From Paenibacillaceae bacterium (GTDB lineage: Bacteria > Bacillota > Clostridia > Lachnospirales > Lachnospiraceae), in the NCBI GenBank assembly GCA_015057715.1, contig SVDS01000016.1:1-43817 (forward strand): a stretch of 43,817 bases of DNA, given 5' to 3'. The position numbers and the translations under genes were made by a program. Numbering within the stretch: position 1 is the first letter of the stretch; every line of letters starts with the position of its first letter. Shown here one piece after another: positions 35,301 to 43,817 of the stretch. The notes beneath the pieces are model-generated. The model searched no databases. It was not told the origin of the DNA and worked only from the letters and a program-made list of their open reading frames with translations.

Positions 35301-38300
35301 CATCTAACGGAACATAAGCCGCTCCGGATTTCAAAACCCCCATGATACTGGTAAATAAATGGACATTACGTTTTGTCATAATGCCCACCAGATCCCCCTG
35401 ACCTACACCTGATGCTATGAGTTGATGGGCAATTATATTGGAACGCAGGTTAATCTCACGGTAAGAAAATTCTGTTCCATCAGTGACTATAAGTGCAATT
35501 TTGTCAGGTTCTTTCACCACCTGTTCTTCAAAAGACTGATGTATAGTAACCGTATCACGGATATCTGATTTCGTCTCTTCAAACTGACTGGTTATTTTGG
35601 AAATCTCCTCTTTTGATACGATATCAATTGCTCCGATTTGTTCCAGAGGATGGGTAATAACGCTTTTCAATGCCACTTTAAAATTTTCAACCATGCGCTC
35701 AATTGTTTCCCGTTTAAACAGACTGGCTGCGAAATCTAAAGTTCCGGTAATAATATCCCTGTCTTTATATTCGTGGCAGGTCAGCACCAGATCATACACT
35801 GAACTAAAGGTATCAAATGAAAACGGTCGGATGGACATCCCTTCAATATCAATATCATGAGTATCCATATTCTGATAATCAAAATACACATCAAAAATGG
35901 CATTTCTGTTTGGTACTCGTTTTACTTTAAGCTGGTCAAGCAGATCATCGAAAGGATATTCCTGATTGCTAAGTGCATTTAAGGTGTTTTCTTTCACCTC
36001 ATGCAGAAAATCCAGATACTGTTTTTCAAAAACCGGACGGTTTCTCATCGCTAACGTATTAAGAAAGAATCCGATGACATCAGCTATTTCAGTGTTACTG
36101 CGACCGGCTACAGGAGTTCCGATGACAATGTCTTCCTGACCGGAATAACGAGCTAGGATGAGATACCAGACACTTAGTAACAACATATATTTCGTTACAC
36201 CATGCTGACGTGCAAAAACTTCGGTCTGAACGGATAGTTCTTCATCTAAGGAAAAATAGAGACGGTGTCCGTCAAATGAACGCAGATTTGGTCTGGGCTT
36301 ATCAAGCGGCAGCTCCAGAACAGGGATACCATTGTTAAACTGGGCCAGCCAGTAATCTTTCTGACCAGCAATTTCATTTTCCTGCATCCGCTTTATCTGC
36401 CATGCTGTAAAATCTTTATATTGAATTTTTAATGGTTCCAGCGGTATTGATGAATATAAGTAATTGAAATCTCTGGTCAATATCTCAGCTGATGTACCAT
36501 CTGCCACACTATGATGAATGTCAAATAAAAATACAGTTTTCTGTGCTCCTATTTTAACCAGCCTTAACCGGCATAAAGGAGCTGTTGATAAATCAAATGG
36601 TTTTACAAAATCAGTGATCAAATCAGTGATCTGCTTTTCATCAGTCAGTTCTCTTTCCTGGAAATCCACTTCCATGGAAGCAATATCTGAAATGACTTGA
36701 ACAACCTGATTATTAACAATCTTAAACGAGGTCCGTAAAGCTTCATGGCGCATTACCAGCTGATCAACCGCTTTTCGTACTTTAGCCGGATCTAACAAAC
36801 CTTCAATAATTGTGGCTGAAGGCATATTATAGGCAGTACTTTCGGCTTCCATTTTTGATAAACTAAACATTCGCTGCTGGGAGTAGGAAGAACTGTAATA
36901 TGGCTGTCTGGGAAGCGGCGTAATCTTTGCAAAAGCATCTGATGGACTATTTGTCAGCTGGAGTGTTTTTAGATAACCAGCCAGCTTACGGGGCGTGGGA
37001 TATTTGAAAATCTCTGATACTGCAACTCTGATACCGTTCTGCTTTTCAATATAATTGGCCAGGCTTACTGCTTTCAGGGAATCTCCACCCAGTGTGAAAA
37101 AATCTTCATCTTCCTTAATATCACCAAATCCTAAAACAGCCGTAAAGGCTTCAGTTATGGGATTTTCATTGTAACATGTACTAACTGATATCTCGATCTT
37201 AGGCATTGCGGTAGCAGCAGCATAAGCAGCACTTTTGCTTTCAGAACGGTTATCAATGGGTGTATTATCGGTCAGTCTAATGGGATAATGAGTCTTGTCA
37301 AACTGATAGGTTGGCATTGATATTTTTTTTCTGATTTTTCCGCTCCAAAACTCATTCCAATGAAAGGACAGCCCACAACTCCACAGTTGACCTATTTTCT
37401 TATATAAATAATGAATGTCATTTTCCAGCTCCCTTGGGTGACGGAGCATATTAATAAAGACCTGGCTCTCCTTTTTATCCTGATGCTGGATAGCAAATGT
37501 ACATAATGACCGGCCTGCACCAACTTCGATAAAAGCTGTATCCTCTTTTGACAGTACCTCAGCCAGATCATTACTGAACTGAACCGTTTCTACAATGTGG
37601 CGGCCCCAATATTGGGGGTTGGTCATTTCATCTTCCCTCACCCATTGACCGGTCACATTGGAGACAATGGGGATGCTGGGATTTTGCATCGGATACTGAC
37701 TGATAAAATGTTGAAATTCTTCAGCTGCTGCTGCCATCATGCCAGTATGAAACGCATGTGATGTTTTAACGATTGTACTTTTTATATTCCTGTCAGCCAG
37801 CAGATTCCGGAATCTTTCAATTGCATCGGCACTGCCACCAACAACACAGCGGTCAGAGGTGTTATCCAATGACAGCGTAACATCTCCGGGCAGCAGTGGT
37901 GCAACCTGACTGGCGTTTAACATAACAGCAAGCATTGCTCCTGACTGCTGTTTCTGCATGATTTCTCCACGCATTTTAACAATTTCCACAGCGTTTTGAA
38001 GGCTCCAGACACCAGCCACGGCAGCAGCAGTTACTTCGCCAATGCTGTGACCGATAACCATATCGGGACGCACTCCCAAATCAATCATAGTCTTGGAAAT
38101 CGCATATTCGCTTAGAAATAGTGCAAATTGGCTGTATTTTGTCTCATTAATCTGCTCTGGTTGTGTATCACCAAATATAACTTCAACATATTCTACCCGC
38201 TCTTCTTTTGAGAGATAATTTAAAATCTTATCCGCATACATCCGGTATCGCTGCCCCAAAACTATGTCAGAGCTATAATACAGCTGTCTGCCCATCCCCT

Positions 38301-41300
38301 GATATTGACTTCCCTGTCCGGAAAACATAAAGCAGACCTGTTTGATATCTCTGGAGATTTGGGCTGGATCGCTTAGCACATCAGCAATTGCCTGATCAAT
38401 ATTACAGGCATCTAAAAACTCTGAGTCCACCACTACCGCTTTTCGGTATGAAAAATGTTTTCTGCCTGTCATCATTGTCCAGGCTGCATCGGAATAGTTT
38501 ATATTACCGGAAGCTGCAAGATTACTCAGTATAGCTCTCAAATTTTCAGACAGGGCTGATTCTGTCTTGCCGCTGACTAAAATTAGATTCTGATCATCGG
38601 ACGGACTGCTTTCACTTTGCTCCTGATATTCTTCCACAATCATATGGGCATTTGTTCCTCCCACACCAAATGAATTAATTCCTGCTCTTAATGGGATCTG
38701 ATCCTGACTAATCCAGTTTTGTCCTTTATTTGTCACTACAAACGGAGTCTGGCTGAAATCAATTCTGGGGTTGGGATTGTGATAGTTTACTGTACCTGGA
38801 ATATATTTATGTTTCAGACTCAGGGCAACTTTAACTAAGCCGACAATGCCCGCTGCAGTATCAGCATGACCGATATTCCCTTTTACAGAGCCTAACGTGC
38901 AGTAATTTTTTTTGTCGGTGCCAAACGCTTTCGTAAGCGACATCACTTCAATTGGATCACCAAGAATCGTCCCTGTTCCGTGCGCTTCAATATAACTTAC
39001 CGTTTCAGGATCAATTCCGGCCCTTTGATAAGCCTGAATAATCGCCTGAGACTGTCCTTCTACGCTTGGTGCAGCAAAGCCAGCTTTGATGCTTCCATCA
39101 TTATTTATAGCAGAGCCTTTGATAACCCCATAGATATGGTCGCCTGAAGCAATGGCCTCCTCCAGTCTTCTTAGCACGACAATACCCATACCATTTGAAA
39201 AAACAGTTCCCTGGGCACCGGCATCAAACGGGCGGCAGTGCCCGTCTGGAGAAAACATCATTCCATCATAATACATATATCCACCCTCGTTTGGCGATTC
39301 AATGGTAATTCCGCCAGCGATAGCAAGGTCACATTCCCTCATAATTAAAGATTGACAGGCAAGATGTGGGGTTACTAGAGAGGTTGAGCAGCCAGTCAGG
39401 GCTGACAGTGCAGGTCCCTTTAAGTTAAACTTATAAGCTAACCGGGTTGCCAGAAAATGATTGGTGCTCATTGTGTATGATTCATATGTTTCACTATAAC
39501 CTCCAGCACCATTGCCTAACGCGTCGGCATACCAGACAAAATCATCGGAACCACCCACAAAAACACCAATTTTATCCTCGGTTGATTCGGGGCAATAACC
39601 AGCATCCTCCAATGCCTGCCATGTCCCTTTATACAATGCCCTAAGCTGGGGTGACATCAGTCTTACTTCGTTGGGAGTGTGTTCAAATAATGCCGAGTCA
39701 AAATAATCAATCGACTGAATTCGCCCCTTAGCTTTGACATAATGTTTATCTTCAATTACTGCCTTTTTAATTCCCAGAGCCAGAAGTTCTTCATCACTGT
39801 AGAAATGAATGCTTTCTTTTCCTTCCTGTAAAACAGTCCAGAAATCGTCTAAAGTTTCAGCACCCGGAACATTTACGGACATGCCGATAATGGCAATATC
39901 ACAAGGTTGAAATGATTTACCCTGGTTTGAGAACAATTTTCTATTTTCCATTGTTGTCTCCTGATTTCCTGCAAGAAATTCAGCCAGCATTTTAATGGTG
40001 GGAAACTCATATAGTGCGGTAATTGAAAAATCGGAATCTATGAAGCGTTTTAGTTTATTATGGGCAAGAATTGCAAGGGTTGAATGACCTCCAATTTCAA
40101 AGAAATTGTCTGATACATCAATTTTTTCAATCCCCAGTACTTCTTTCCATACTGCAGCTATGATATTCTCAAGAGGTGATTCCGGAAGGTTATAATCACT
40201 GCCCTTTTCTATACAACGGTGATTAACTGCTATTAATGCTTTACGGTCGGTTTTACCGCTATTGTTGACCGGAATTTCATCAAGCCTGGTAAAAGAGGAC
40301 GGGATCATATAAGCTGGAATATGACTGTTTAAAAACTTGCGCAGACTATTCTGATTAATCTCCTGCTCTGCAAGATAGTACGCGCTAAGAACCTGCAGAT
40401 GATCTGCGATCTGCTTCATGACTACCACTGCTTTGATAATATCAGGATGCTGACTCAGCGCATTTTCTATTTCACCAAGCTCAATCCGTAAACCATTGAT
40501 TTTTACCTGGGAATCAATACGGCCTAAAAATTCAATGGTTCCATTAGGTAGCCATCTGGCTAAATCACCGGTCTTATACATTTTTCGATACCAGACCGGA
40601 TCGATAGTATTATCATAAAATGGATTTTCACAAAATTGCTGGTTAGTCAGTTCTGGCTTATTTAAATATCCCCTTGCCAGACCTACTCCGGATAAACAAA
40701 GTTCTCCCGGCACTCCGATCATCTGCAATTGGTTATTTTTATCGGTAACATACCACCTGATTTCATTTAATGGACTGCCTATTGACACATTAACCGCTTC
40801 TTCACAGGCAGAAACAGAATAATTAGATGCCCACATTGTACACTCAGTGGGACCGTAAACATTTTCCAATCTGGCTGAAATCCCAGTTTGAAAATACAGC
40901 TTAATCGTGTCCGGTGTAATTGCTTCACCACCAACAAAAATCCATTTTAAAGATTTTGCTTTTAATACATTTTCTTTATTTAAAAATAGTTCCAGGAAGA
41001 GCCGGAACATCGTTGGAACAAAGTTTATGTGAGTAATTTGATATTGATTGATATATTGCAAAATCAGTTCAGGATTTTTTTCACCATCTGGTTCCATAAT
41101 GCATAGAGTGCCCTGACCTGCAAACCATCCATACAATTCAGTCCCTGAGATATCAAAAGAAAACGGTGTTTTATATAAATATACATCTCCTGACTCAACC
41201 GGGAAGCGGCGTTCCAGATCCATAATCGTATTTACAACACTATGATGCTCGATCATAACCCCTTTTGGTTCTCCGGTAGAACCTGAAGTATATTCAATAT

Positions 41301-43101
41301 AAGCAAGGTCATATGGATTTAGCTCAATTGTTGGGTTGGAATCATCACAATTGGACCAATCCTGATCGCGATCCAGATAAAACACCATGCCATCTTCACA
41401 AAAAGCCACATCCATGTCTGAAGCAGTCAGACAGATTGAGATGTCCGCATCACCCATAATATATTTCTTTCTGTTTTCAGGATAGTAACTTTCAATCGGC
41501 ACATAGGCGCACCCAGCCTTTAAAACAGCCAGGATTGCTATCACCATTTCCTTTGACCGTTTTAGCTGGATGCCGACTACTTCATTTTGCCTCGTCTTAT
41601 TTTCCAGAATTTTTCTGGACAATTGATTTACCTTCCGGTTCAACTGGTCATAGGTTAGCGCCCCCTCATGATAAACCAACGCCTTGCGATCCGGATATAA
41701 TTTAACCTTTTCATTAAACAAATCAACTACGTTTGACGGAACATAATCAAAGAATGAACTCTGATTAAAATCAATAAGAATCTTTTCTTTTTCCTGCTCC
41801 AGAAACAGATCAATTTCTTTAATGGAGATGTCCGGATCAGCAGTGACAATTTCAAGTGTTTTAATAAAGCGCTTACCAAGCAGCTCAATCAATTCCTGGT
41901 CATAAATATCAGCTTTGTATTGAATCTTAACAATGTTGTCTTCTGGCATTCGGGAAAATGTAATCATGATGTTGCCTGGAAACGTTGTATCATCCATCTG
42001 ATACGGGCGGCACTTGATACCTTTCCCTGTTAAATGCGTAAACTTATCGTATACAAACGATATATCGAAAATAGTCTGGCTACCGGCATAAGCTCCAGGA
42101 AAATTATCTCTTGCAATCAGATTATTGGGATAACCTAAATTTTGATGGGCACCAATAAATTGTTCATATGTTTCATTAACAATATCCCGGAACGTCAAAT
42201 CACCACCAAAATTGTTAGTAAACGGTAAGGTGTAGATAAAACAGCCCACTGACTGATCAAACGTGCTTCCAGGACGATACGTAAAAGGAGTGGAAATGGT
42301 TACCTGATCTTCATTGCAGCATTTAGACATAAGGAGGCTTAAGGCTGACAGACTTACTAAAAAAGGAGTTCCCTCCATCTGCCACGCAGATGTTTCAATT
42401 TTTTCCATTAATTCTCCGCTTATGGAAAAGTTTTTTTCCTTACCAGAACCAAAGTTATTTACGGAACTGAAATCTTTTGGAAAATCTAATGGCTTTGCAC
42501 TCTTAACCCTGTTGCTCCAGTACTTCTTTTGCGGTTCATAAACTCCTTTTTCCAATTTATCTTTTTCCTGATCTAAAAATTCGAAAAAGCTGTAATCTGG
42601 TGTGACAGTAATTTCTTCTCCATTTATTAATTCTGTATAATATGTGATAAATTTACTTAACAGGATATCCAGTGATATTCCATCTGCTATTAAATGATGG
42701 ATATTGACAAGTAATACAAAAATCTCCGGCGCCTGCTTAACTACAGAGACTCTTAGTAAAGGGGCACTGGATAAATTAAACTCATAATTAATTTCCTGAT
42801 TAATAATAGATTTGGTCTCTGCCTCTTTATTAATTGCAGAGCTTACGTCATAAACTTGTGCATGGATGCTGATTTTATCTTCTATTGCCAGCACCAATTT
42901 GTTATTTTCTGTTTTGACACTACACCGTAAAACCGGCTGCTCTTCCATTAATAACATTAAGGCACGATCAAGCTGTGAAAGATTTAATGCAGCCTCTATC
43001 TGCATCGCAGCTGGTATATTATAGATATTCTTCCCCCCAGCCTGACACTCAAAATATATTCCCTTTTGTATTTCTGACAGCTCCATAAACTTGTATTCCA
43101 T
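32359..43101 (-). CDS. NRPS-PKS megasynthase: C-A-PCP-KS-AT-ACP-C-A-PCP-KS
   Basis: A 3580-aa hybrid assembly-line protein. Domains: C1 (HHLIADG 135-141), A1 (TSGSTGEPKG near 604, NVYGPTECTMW), PCP (Ser1007, GGHST), KS1 (Cys1238 in TGCSTSL, EAHGTGT, NIGH), AT (Ser1686 in GHSIGE, MRGEIM, malonyl-type SHAFH), ACP (Ser2008, GGDSL), C2 (HHSVADG 2196-2202), A2 (TSGSTGNPKG near 2668, TVYGPTETTIW), PCP (Ser3069, GGTSL) and KS2 (Cys3323 in QTACSTSL, EAHGTGT, NIGH). Tentative A-domain codes, read by eye against GrsA, are DITNFGVMWK and DIFAIGVIWK; I cannot assign substrates, though the first shares positions with glycine codes. The protein ends right after KS2 (GTNAHIILEEVNKEF), so its last module continues in the next gene. 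AAGGAAGG lies six bases before the ATG. An N-terminal C domain means it accepts an acyl chain from elsewhere. Confidence 0.95.
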   Translation of the reverse strand: MEYKFMELSEIQKGIYFECQAGGKNIYNIPAAMQIEAALNLSQLDRALMLLMEEQPVLRCSVKTENNKLVLAIEDKISIHAQVYDVSSAINKEAETKSIINQEINYEFNLSSAPLLRVSVVKQAPEIFVLLVNIHHLIADGISLDILLSKFITYYTELINGEEITVTPDYSFFEFLDQEKDKLEKGVYEPQKKYWSNRVKSAKPLDFPKDFSSVNNFGSGKEKNFSISGELMEKIETSAWQMEGTPFLVSLSALSLLMSKCCNEDQVTISTPFTYRPGSTFDQSVGCFIYTLPFTNNFGGDLTFRDIVNETYEQFIGAHQNLGYPNNLIARDNFPGAYAGSQTIFDISFVYDKFTHLTGKGIKCRPYQMDDTTFPGNIMITFSRMPEDNIVKIQYKADIYDQELIELLGKRFIKTLEIVTADPDISIKEIDLFLEQEKEKILIDFNQSSFFDYVPSNVVDLFNEKVKLYPDRKALVYHEGALTYDQLNRKVNQLSRKILENKTRQNEVVGIQLKRSKEMVIAILAVLKAGCAYVPIESYYPENRKKYIMGDADISICLTASDMDVAFCEDGMVFYLDRDQDWSNCDDSNPTIELNPYDLAYIEYTSGSTGEPKGVMIEHHSVVNTIMDLERRFPVESGDVYLYKTPFSFDISGTELYGWFAGQGTLCIMEPDGEKNPELILQYINQYQITHINFVPTMFRLFLELFLNKENVLKAKSLKWIFVGGEAITPDTIKLYFQTGISARLENVYGPTECTMWASNYSVSACEEAVNVSIGSPLNEIRWYVTDKNNQLQMIGVPGELCLSGVGLARGYLNKPELTNQQFCENPFYDNTIDPVWYRKMYKTGDLARWLPNGTIEFLGRIDSQVKINGLRIELGEIENALSQHPDIIKAVVVMKQIADHLQVLSAYYLAEQEINQNSLRKFLNSHIPAYMIPSSFTRLDEIPVNNSGKTDRKALIAVNHRCIEKGSDYNLPESPLENIIAAVWKEVLGIEKIDVSDNFFEIGGHSTLAILAHNKLKRFIDSDFSITALYEFPTIKMLAEFLAGNQETTMENRKLFSNQGKSFQPCDIAIIGMSVNVPGAETLDDFWTVLQEGKESIHFYSDEELLALGIKKAVIEDKHYVKAKGRIQSIDYFDSALFEHTPNEVRLMSPQLRALYKGTWQALEDAGYCPESTEDKIGVFVGGSDDFVWYADALGNGAGGYSETYESYTMSTNHFLATRLAYKFNLKGPALSALTGCSTSLVTPHLACQSLIMRECDLAIAGGITIESPNEGGYMYYDGMMFSPDGHCRPFDAGAQGTVFSNGMGIVVLRRLEEAIASGDHIYGVIKGSAINNDGSIKAGFAAPSVEGQSQAIIQAYQRAGIDPETVSYIEAHGTGTILGDPIEVMSLTKAFGTDKKNYCTLGSVKGNIGHADTAAGIVGLVKVALSLKHKYIPGTVNYHNPNPRIDFSQTPFVVTNKGQNWISQDQIPLRAGINSFGVGGTNAHMIVEEYQEQSESSPSDDQNLILVSGKTESALSENLRAILSNLAASGNINYSDAAWTMMTGRKHFSYRKAVVVDSEFLDACNIDQAIADVLSDPAQISRDIKQVCFMFSGQGSQYQGMGRQLYYSSDIVLGQRYRMYADKILNYLSKEERVEYVEVIFGDTQPEQINETKYSQFALFLSEYAISKTMIDLGVRPDMVIGHSIGEVTAAAVAGVWSLQNAVEIVKMRGEIMQKQQSGAMLAVMLNASQVAPLLPGDVTLSLDNTSDRCVVGGSADAIERFRNLLADRNIKSTIVKTSHAFHTGMMAAAAEEFQHFISQYPMQNPSIPIVSNVTGQWVREDEMTNPQYWGRHIVETVQFSNDLAEVLSKEDTAFIEVGAGRSLCTFAIQHQDKKESQVFINMLRHPRELENDIHYLYKKIGQLWSCGLSFHWNEFWSGKIRKKISMPTYQFDKTHYPIRLTDNTPIDNRSESKSAAYAAATAMPKIEISVSTCYNENPITEAFTAVLGFGDIKEDEDFFTLGGDSLKAVSLANYIEKQNGIRVAVSEIFKYPTPRKLAGYLKTLQLTNSPSDAFAKITPLPRQPYYSSSYSQQRMFSLSKMEAESTAYNMPSATIIEGLLDPAKVRKAVDQLVMRHEALRTSFKIVNNQVVQVISDIASMEVDFQERELTDEKQITDLITDFVKPFDLSTAPLCRLRLVKIGAQKTVFLFDIHHSVADGTSAEILTRDFNYLYSSIPLEPLKIQYKDFTAWQIKRMQENEIAGQKDYWLAQFNNGIPVLELPLDKPRPNLRSFDGHRLYFSLDEELSVQTEVFARQHGVTKYMLLLSVWYLILARYSGQEDIVIGTPVAGRSNTEIADVIGFFLNTLAMRNRPVFEKQYLDFLHEVKENTLNALSNQEYPFDDLLDQLKVKRVPNRNAIFDVYFDYQNMDTHDIDIEGMSIRPFSFDTFSSVYDLVLTCHEYKDRDIITGTLDFAASLFKRETIERMVENFKVALKSVITHPLEQIGAIDIVSKEEISKITSQFEETKSDIRDTVTIHQSFEEQVVKEPDKIALIVTDGTEFSYREINLRSNIIAHQLIASGVGQGDLVGIMTKRNVHLFTSIMGVLKSGAAYVPLDASYPKQRINYMIEQSKPKVILVDDHIPAEYDYNGQFIVCSELAETAANTFNPLVIIESSALAMVIFTSGSTGNPKGVMLTHHSLINFVDDHIARQMCTPGRDRILSVTTFSFDIFLFESIFPLCAGYSVYLADEIEQIDAAAVTAKILKYNVSHLASTPSRVKAFAENPAFAPALKQLKYIICGGEVYPEQLMQQLQKKVGSDTSILTVYGPTETTIWMTIKDLTHETVITIGKPISNVQVFILNSFNKLQPYGVYGEICIAGKGLSRGYYENPKETNKRFITLESPLNTKIYKTGDRGRMLPNGEFDILGRFDNQVKIRGYRVELGEIDKTAAKYQDISEAVAKVFVDQAGSNGIQLYYCTNAKNTDYGYENNLKKWLESQLPAYMIPAKYIRLEKMPHTPNGKIDKKALSIPESNDTLSTSDQEEVPLPASQSKTQIVSTLVNIWKEVLGKEQINITDNFFDIGGTSLGIMLVNNRIIEELNITIPVMRLFECPTIESFADQMFKEQQLTVASNQADDLLDDFADENGDLEPDRTLYKALTETDYGEVDVNDIAVIGMTCRFPGAKSVEQYWDNLIAGKESIRVFTDDELRKSGISEEIFNRENYVRAKGYLEDAEYFDPKLFDYSDKEASLMDPQIRLLHLCIYELLEKSGYNSFDFKERISLFAGSSPNLLWMSQFLKNQNNFMEALEAITFNEKDFLATRIAYKLNLKGPSMTVQTACSTSLVAIHQAAKSIIDGDAEMAIAAGVSITHPRKEGYLWHQDMILSKDGHCRPFSNDTTGTVTGNGCGAVLLKPLEQALKDRDHIYAVIKGSAVNNDGMDKVGYTAPGIKGQRDVIHKALANANVSAEDICYVEAHGTGTLLGDPIEVEALRQAYDTPQKGYCALGSVKANIGHLDAAAGIAGFIKAVMVLHHKVVPPQINFTVPNDKLDLDNSPFYINTDAQELVPNKKKRIAGVSSFGIGGTNAHIILEEVNKEF

Positions 43102-43135
43102 ACATTACCTTCCTTAATATAAATCGTAATTATTA

Positions 43136-43618
43136 TTAAAAAGTCCAGAACCCATCAATATTTATAGATAAAACTGTTAAGTAAATGGCATATATGACCG
43201 TCACAATGATCATTGCAATTTCATTTTTATCTTTTTTCCCCTTCATTTTAATACTGTTTAAATGGGACCATGTTCCACTGATACTGTACATATACCAGTT
43301 AATCAGGGTAGCCGTCCAGAATCCTCCCCGAAACCAGATACACATAATCCCCAGAACACCAATTGCGATTTGCGAGAAGCCATATTTAATCTGCCAGGGT
43401 CCACCAGGCCATCCGAGATATTTGGCATTTTTTTCTGCGAAAGCAATATTACTAAAAAAACCAACAATTCCCACGTCACCAAAGAGTACTACAAATTGAT
43501 GAAGTAAAAGAATGGAAGAAATTGTGCCAGCATCACCAGGAAATCCCCGTATGTATAAATGAATAATACCTGTAACAACCCCCAGAATAATATTTAAAGT
43601 AAAAATCATATTAGCCAC
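43136..43618 (-). CDS. DUF6790-type four-helix membrane protein
   Basis: A 160-aa protein with four hydrophobic segments at about 4-22, 35-60, 82-110 and 134-154. The GWPGGPWQIKYGFSQIAIGVLGI stretch resembles the DUF6790 family, whose function is not known. AGAGGTGG lies five bases before the ATG. The gene sits between the biotin carrier gene and the first megasynthase, 34 bases from the latter, and may be the first gene of the cluster transcript or an unrelated insertion. A role in export or immunity cannot be excluded but has no sequence support. Confidence 0.7.
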   Translation of the reverse strand: MANMIFTLNIILGVVTGIIHLYIRGFPGDAGTISSILLLHQFVVLFGDVGIVGFFSNIAFAEKNAKYLGWPGGPWQIKYGFSQIAIGVLGIMCIWFRGGFWTATLINWYMYSISGTWSHLNSIKMKGKKDKNEIAMIIVTVIYAIYLTVLSINIDGFWTF

Positions 43619-43665
43619 CTCTTTTATTTAATATTTTTAGTAACTGTTAACACCAGTTTTTATGG

Positions 43666-43817
43666 TTATGTACTTGTCAGTGACACTCCTATTTTTAGTA
43701 TAGGCTGCCCATATTCCACTTCCTCTCCGTCTTTTACCATAATTTCTGTCACTTTACCATCAACCGGACATATCACATTGTTATAAAGTTTCATTGCCTC
43801 AATCGTACAAAGAGGAT
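43666..43817 (-). CDS. accB: Biotin carboxyl carrier protein of acetyl-CoA carboxylase, C-terminal fragment
   Basis: The last 49 residues of a protein that starts beyond the right edge, read from the + strand TTA stop at 43666-43668. The biotin site is the Lys in CTIEAMKLYNN, matching the EAMKM motif. The tail DGEEVEYGQPILKI is typical of AccB rather than of decarboxylase biotin subunits. AccB carries carboxybiotin for the synthesis of malonyl-CoA, the extender for the malonyl-type AT domains here. Genes for the other carboxylase subunits may lie to the right, which would make the carboxylase part of the cluster; the window does not show this. Confidence 0.85.
   Translation of the reverse strand, partial: PLCTIEAMKLYNNVICPVDGKVTEIMVKDGEEVEYGQPILKIGVSLTST

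Larger units (their letters stand above)
4904..43618 (-). other. Hybrid NRPS-PKS biosynthetic gene cluster, main co-directional run
   Basis: Seventeen consecutive genes on one strand, with most gaps under 40 bases and several overlaps, run from the DUF6790 gene to the ACP-aminotransferase. Together they encode assembly-line proteins, extender-unit supply, proofreading and export. The next gaps of note are 47 bases after accB and the 97-base gap with a hairpin at 4807-4903. The arrangement suggests one long transcript, with the discrete acyltransferase, paaK and iorAB read through the hairpin or transcribed separately. Confidence 0.85.

Noticed and set aside
43619-43665. Possible promoter (TTAACA) and small AACTG/CAGTT inverted repeat between accB and the DUF6790 gene
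   Set aside because: No acceptable -10 box at the right spacing, and the stem is only five bases with no T tract.
1-43817. CRISPR arrays, tRNA or rRNA genes, insertion sequences, phage genes
   Set aside because: No evenly spaced repeats, tRNA-like folds, transposase motifs or terminal inverted repeats were noticed in reading the window; similarity among KS, AT, C and A domains is at protein level only.

Overview
The window is part of a low-GC Firmicute chromosome, most likely from an anaerobic Clostridia-type bacterium. This is inferred from the AT-rich sequence, strong AGGAGG-type ribosome binding sites, a ferredoxin-dependent indolepyruvate oxidoreductase and an EtfAB/acyl-CoA dehydrogenase set. 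Every supported gene lies on the minus strand, so transcription runs from high to low coordinates. About 39 kb is one tightly packed hybrid NRPS-PKS biosynthetic gene cluster, with gaps of a few bases or overlaps between most genes.

Layout in transcription order. The right edge holds the C-terminus of an acetyl-CoA carboxylase biotin carrier (AccB) and a small DUF6790-type membrane protein. Next come two megasynthases. The first is 3580 aa, C-A-PCP-KS-AT-ACP-C-A-PCP-KS. The second is 1918 aa: dead AT remnant-ACP-C-A-PCP-C. They are followed by a CPBP-like membrane protein without catalytic residues, a type II thioesterase, an MFS exporter and an FtsX/ATPase ABC exporter pair. Then comes a hydroxymalonyl-ACP cassette (FkbK-, FkbJ-, FkbH- and FkbI-like) with its own EtfB and EtfA. 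After it lie PKS genes ACP-KS-AT-DH-KR-ACP, KS-AT and ACP-aminotransferase. Past a long-loop terminator-like hairpin are a discrete acyltransferase, phenylacetate-CoA ligase and IorA/IorB. An adenosine deaminase fragment with its own promoter-like sequence marks the left edge.

Proposed logic (inference). IorAB and PaaK supply an arylacetyl-CoA. The discrete acyltransferase, which lacks the malonyl-binding Arg, loads it onto the N-terminal ACP of the 1905-aa PKS. That PKS adds one malonyl unit and leaves an enoyl intermediate. The KS-AT plus ACP-aminotransferase pair adds another unit, possibly hydroxymalonyl, and converts the beta-ketone to an amine. The expected intermediate is a 3-amino-2-hydroxy-6-aryl-hex-4-enoyl unit, reminiscent of Adda and microsclerodermin-type beta-amino acids. 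The NRPS-PKS proteins would then alternate amino acids and C2 units (aa-C2-aa-C2-aa). No thioesterase domain ends the line; a terminal condensation-like domain does. Gene order is not colinear with this proposed order of biosynthesis.

The most unusual structural point is the junction between the two megasynthases. A PKS module is cut exactly between its KS and its AT remnant. The cut lies at a UUU-UAA-G stop preceded by AAGGAG, where a +1 slip would fuse both proteins in frame.
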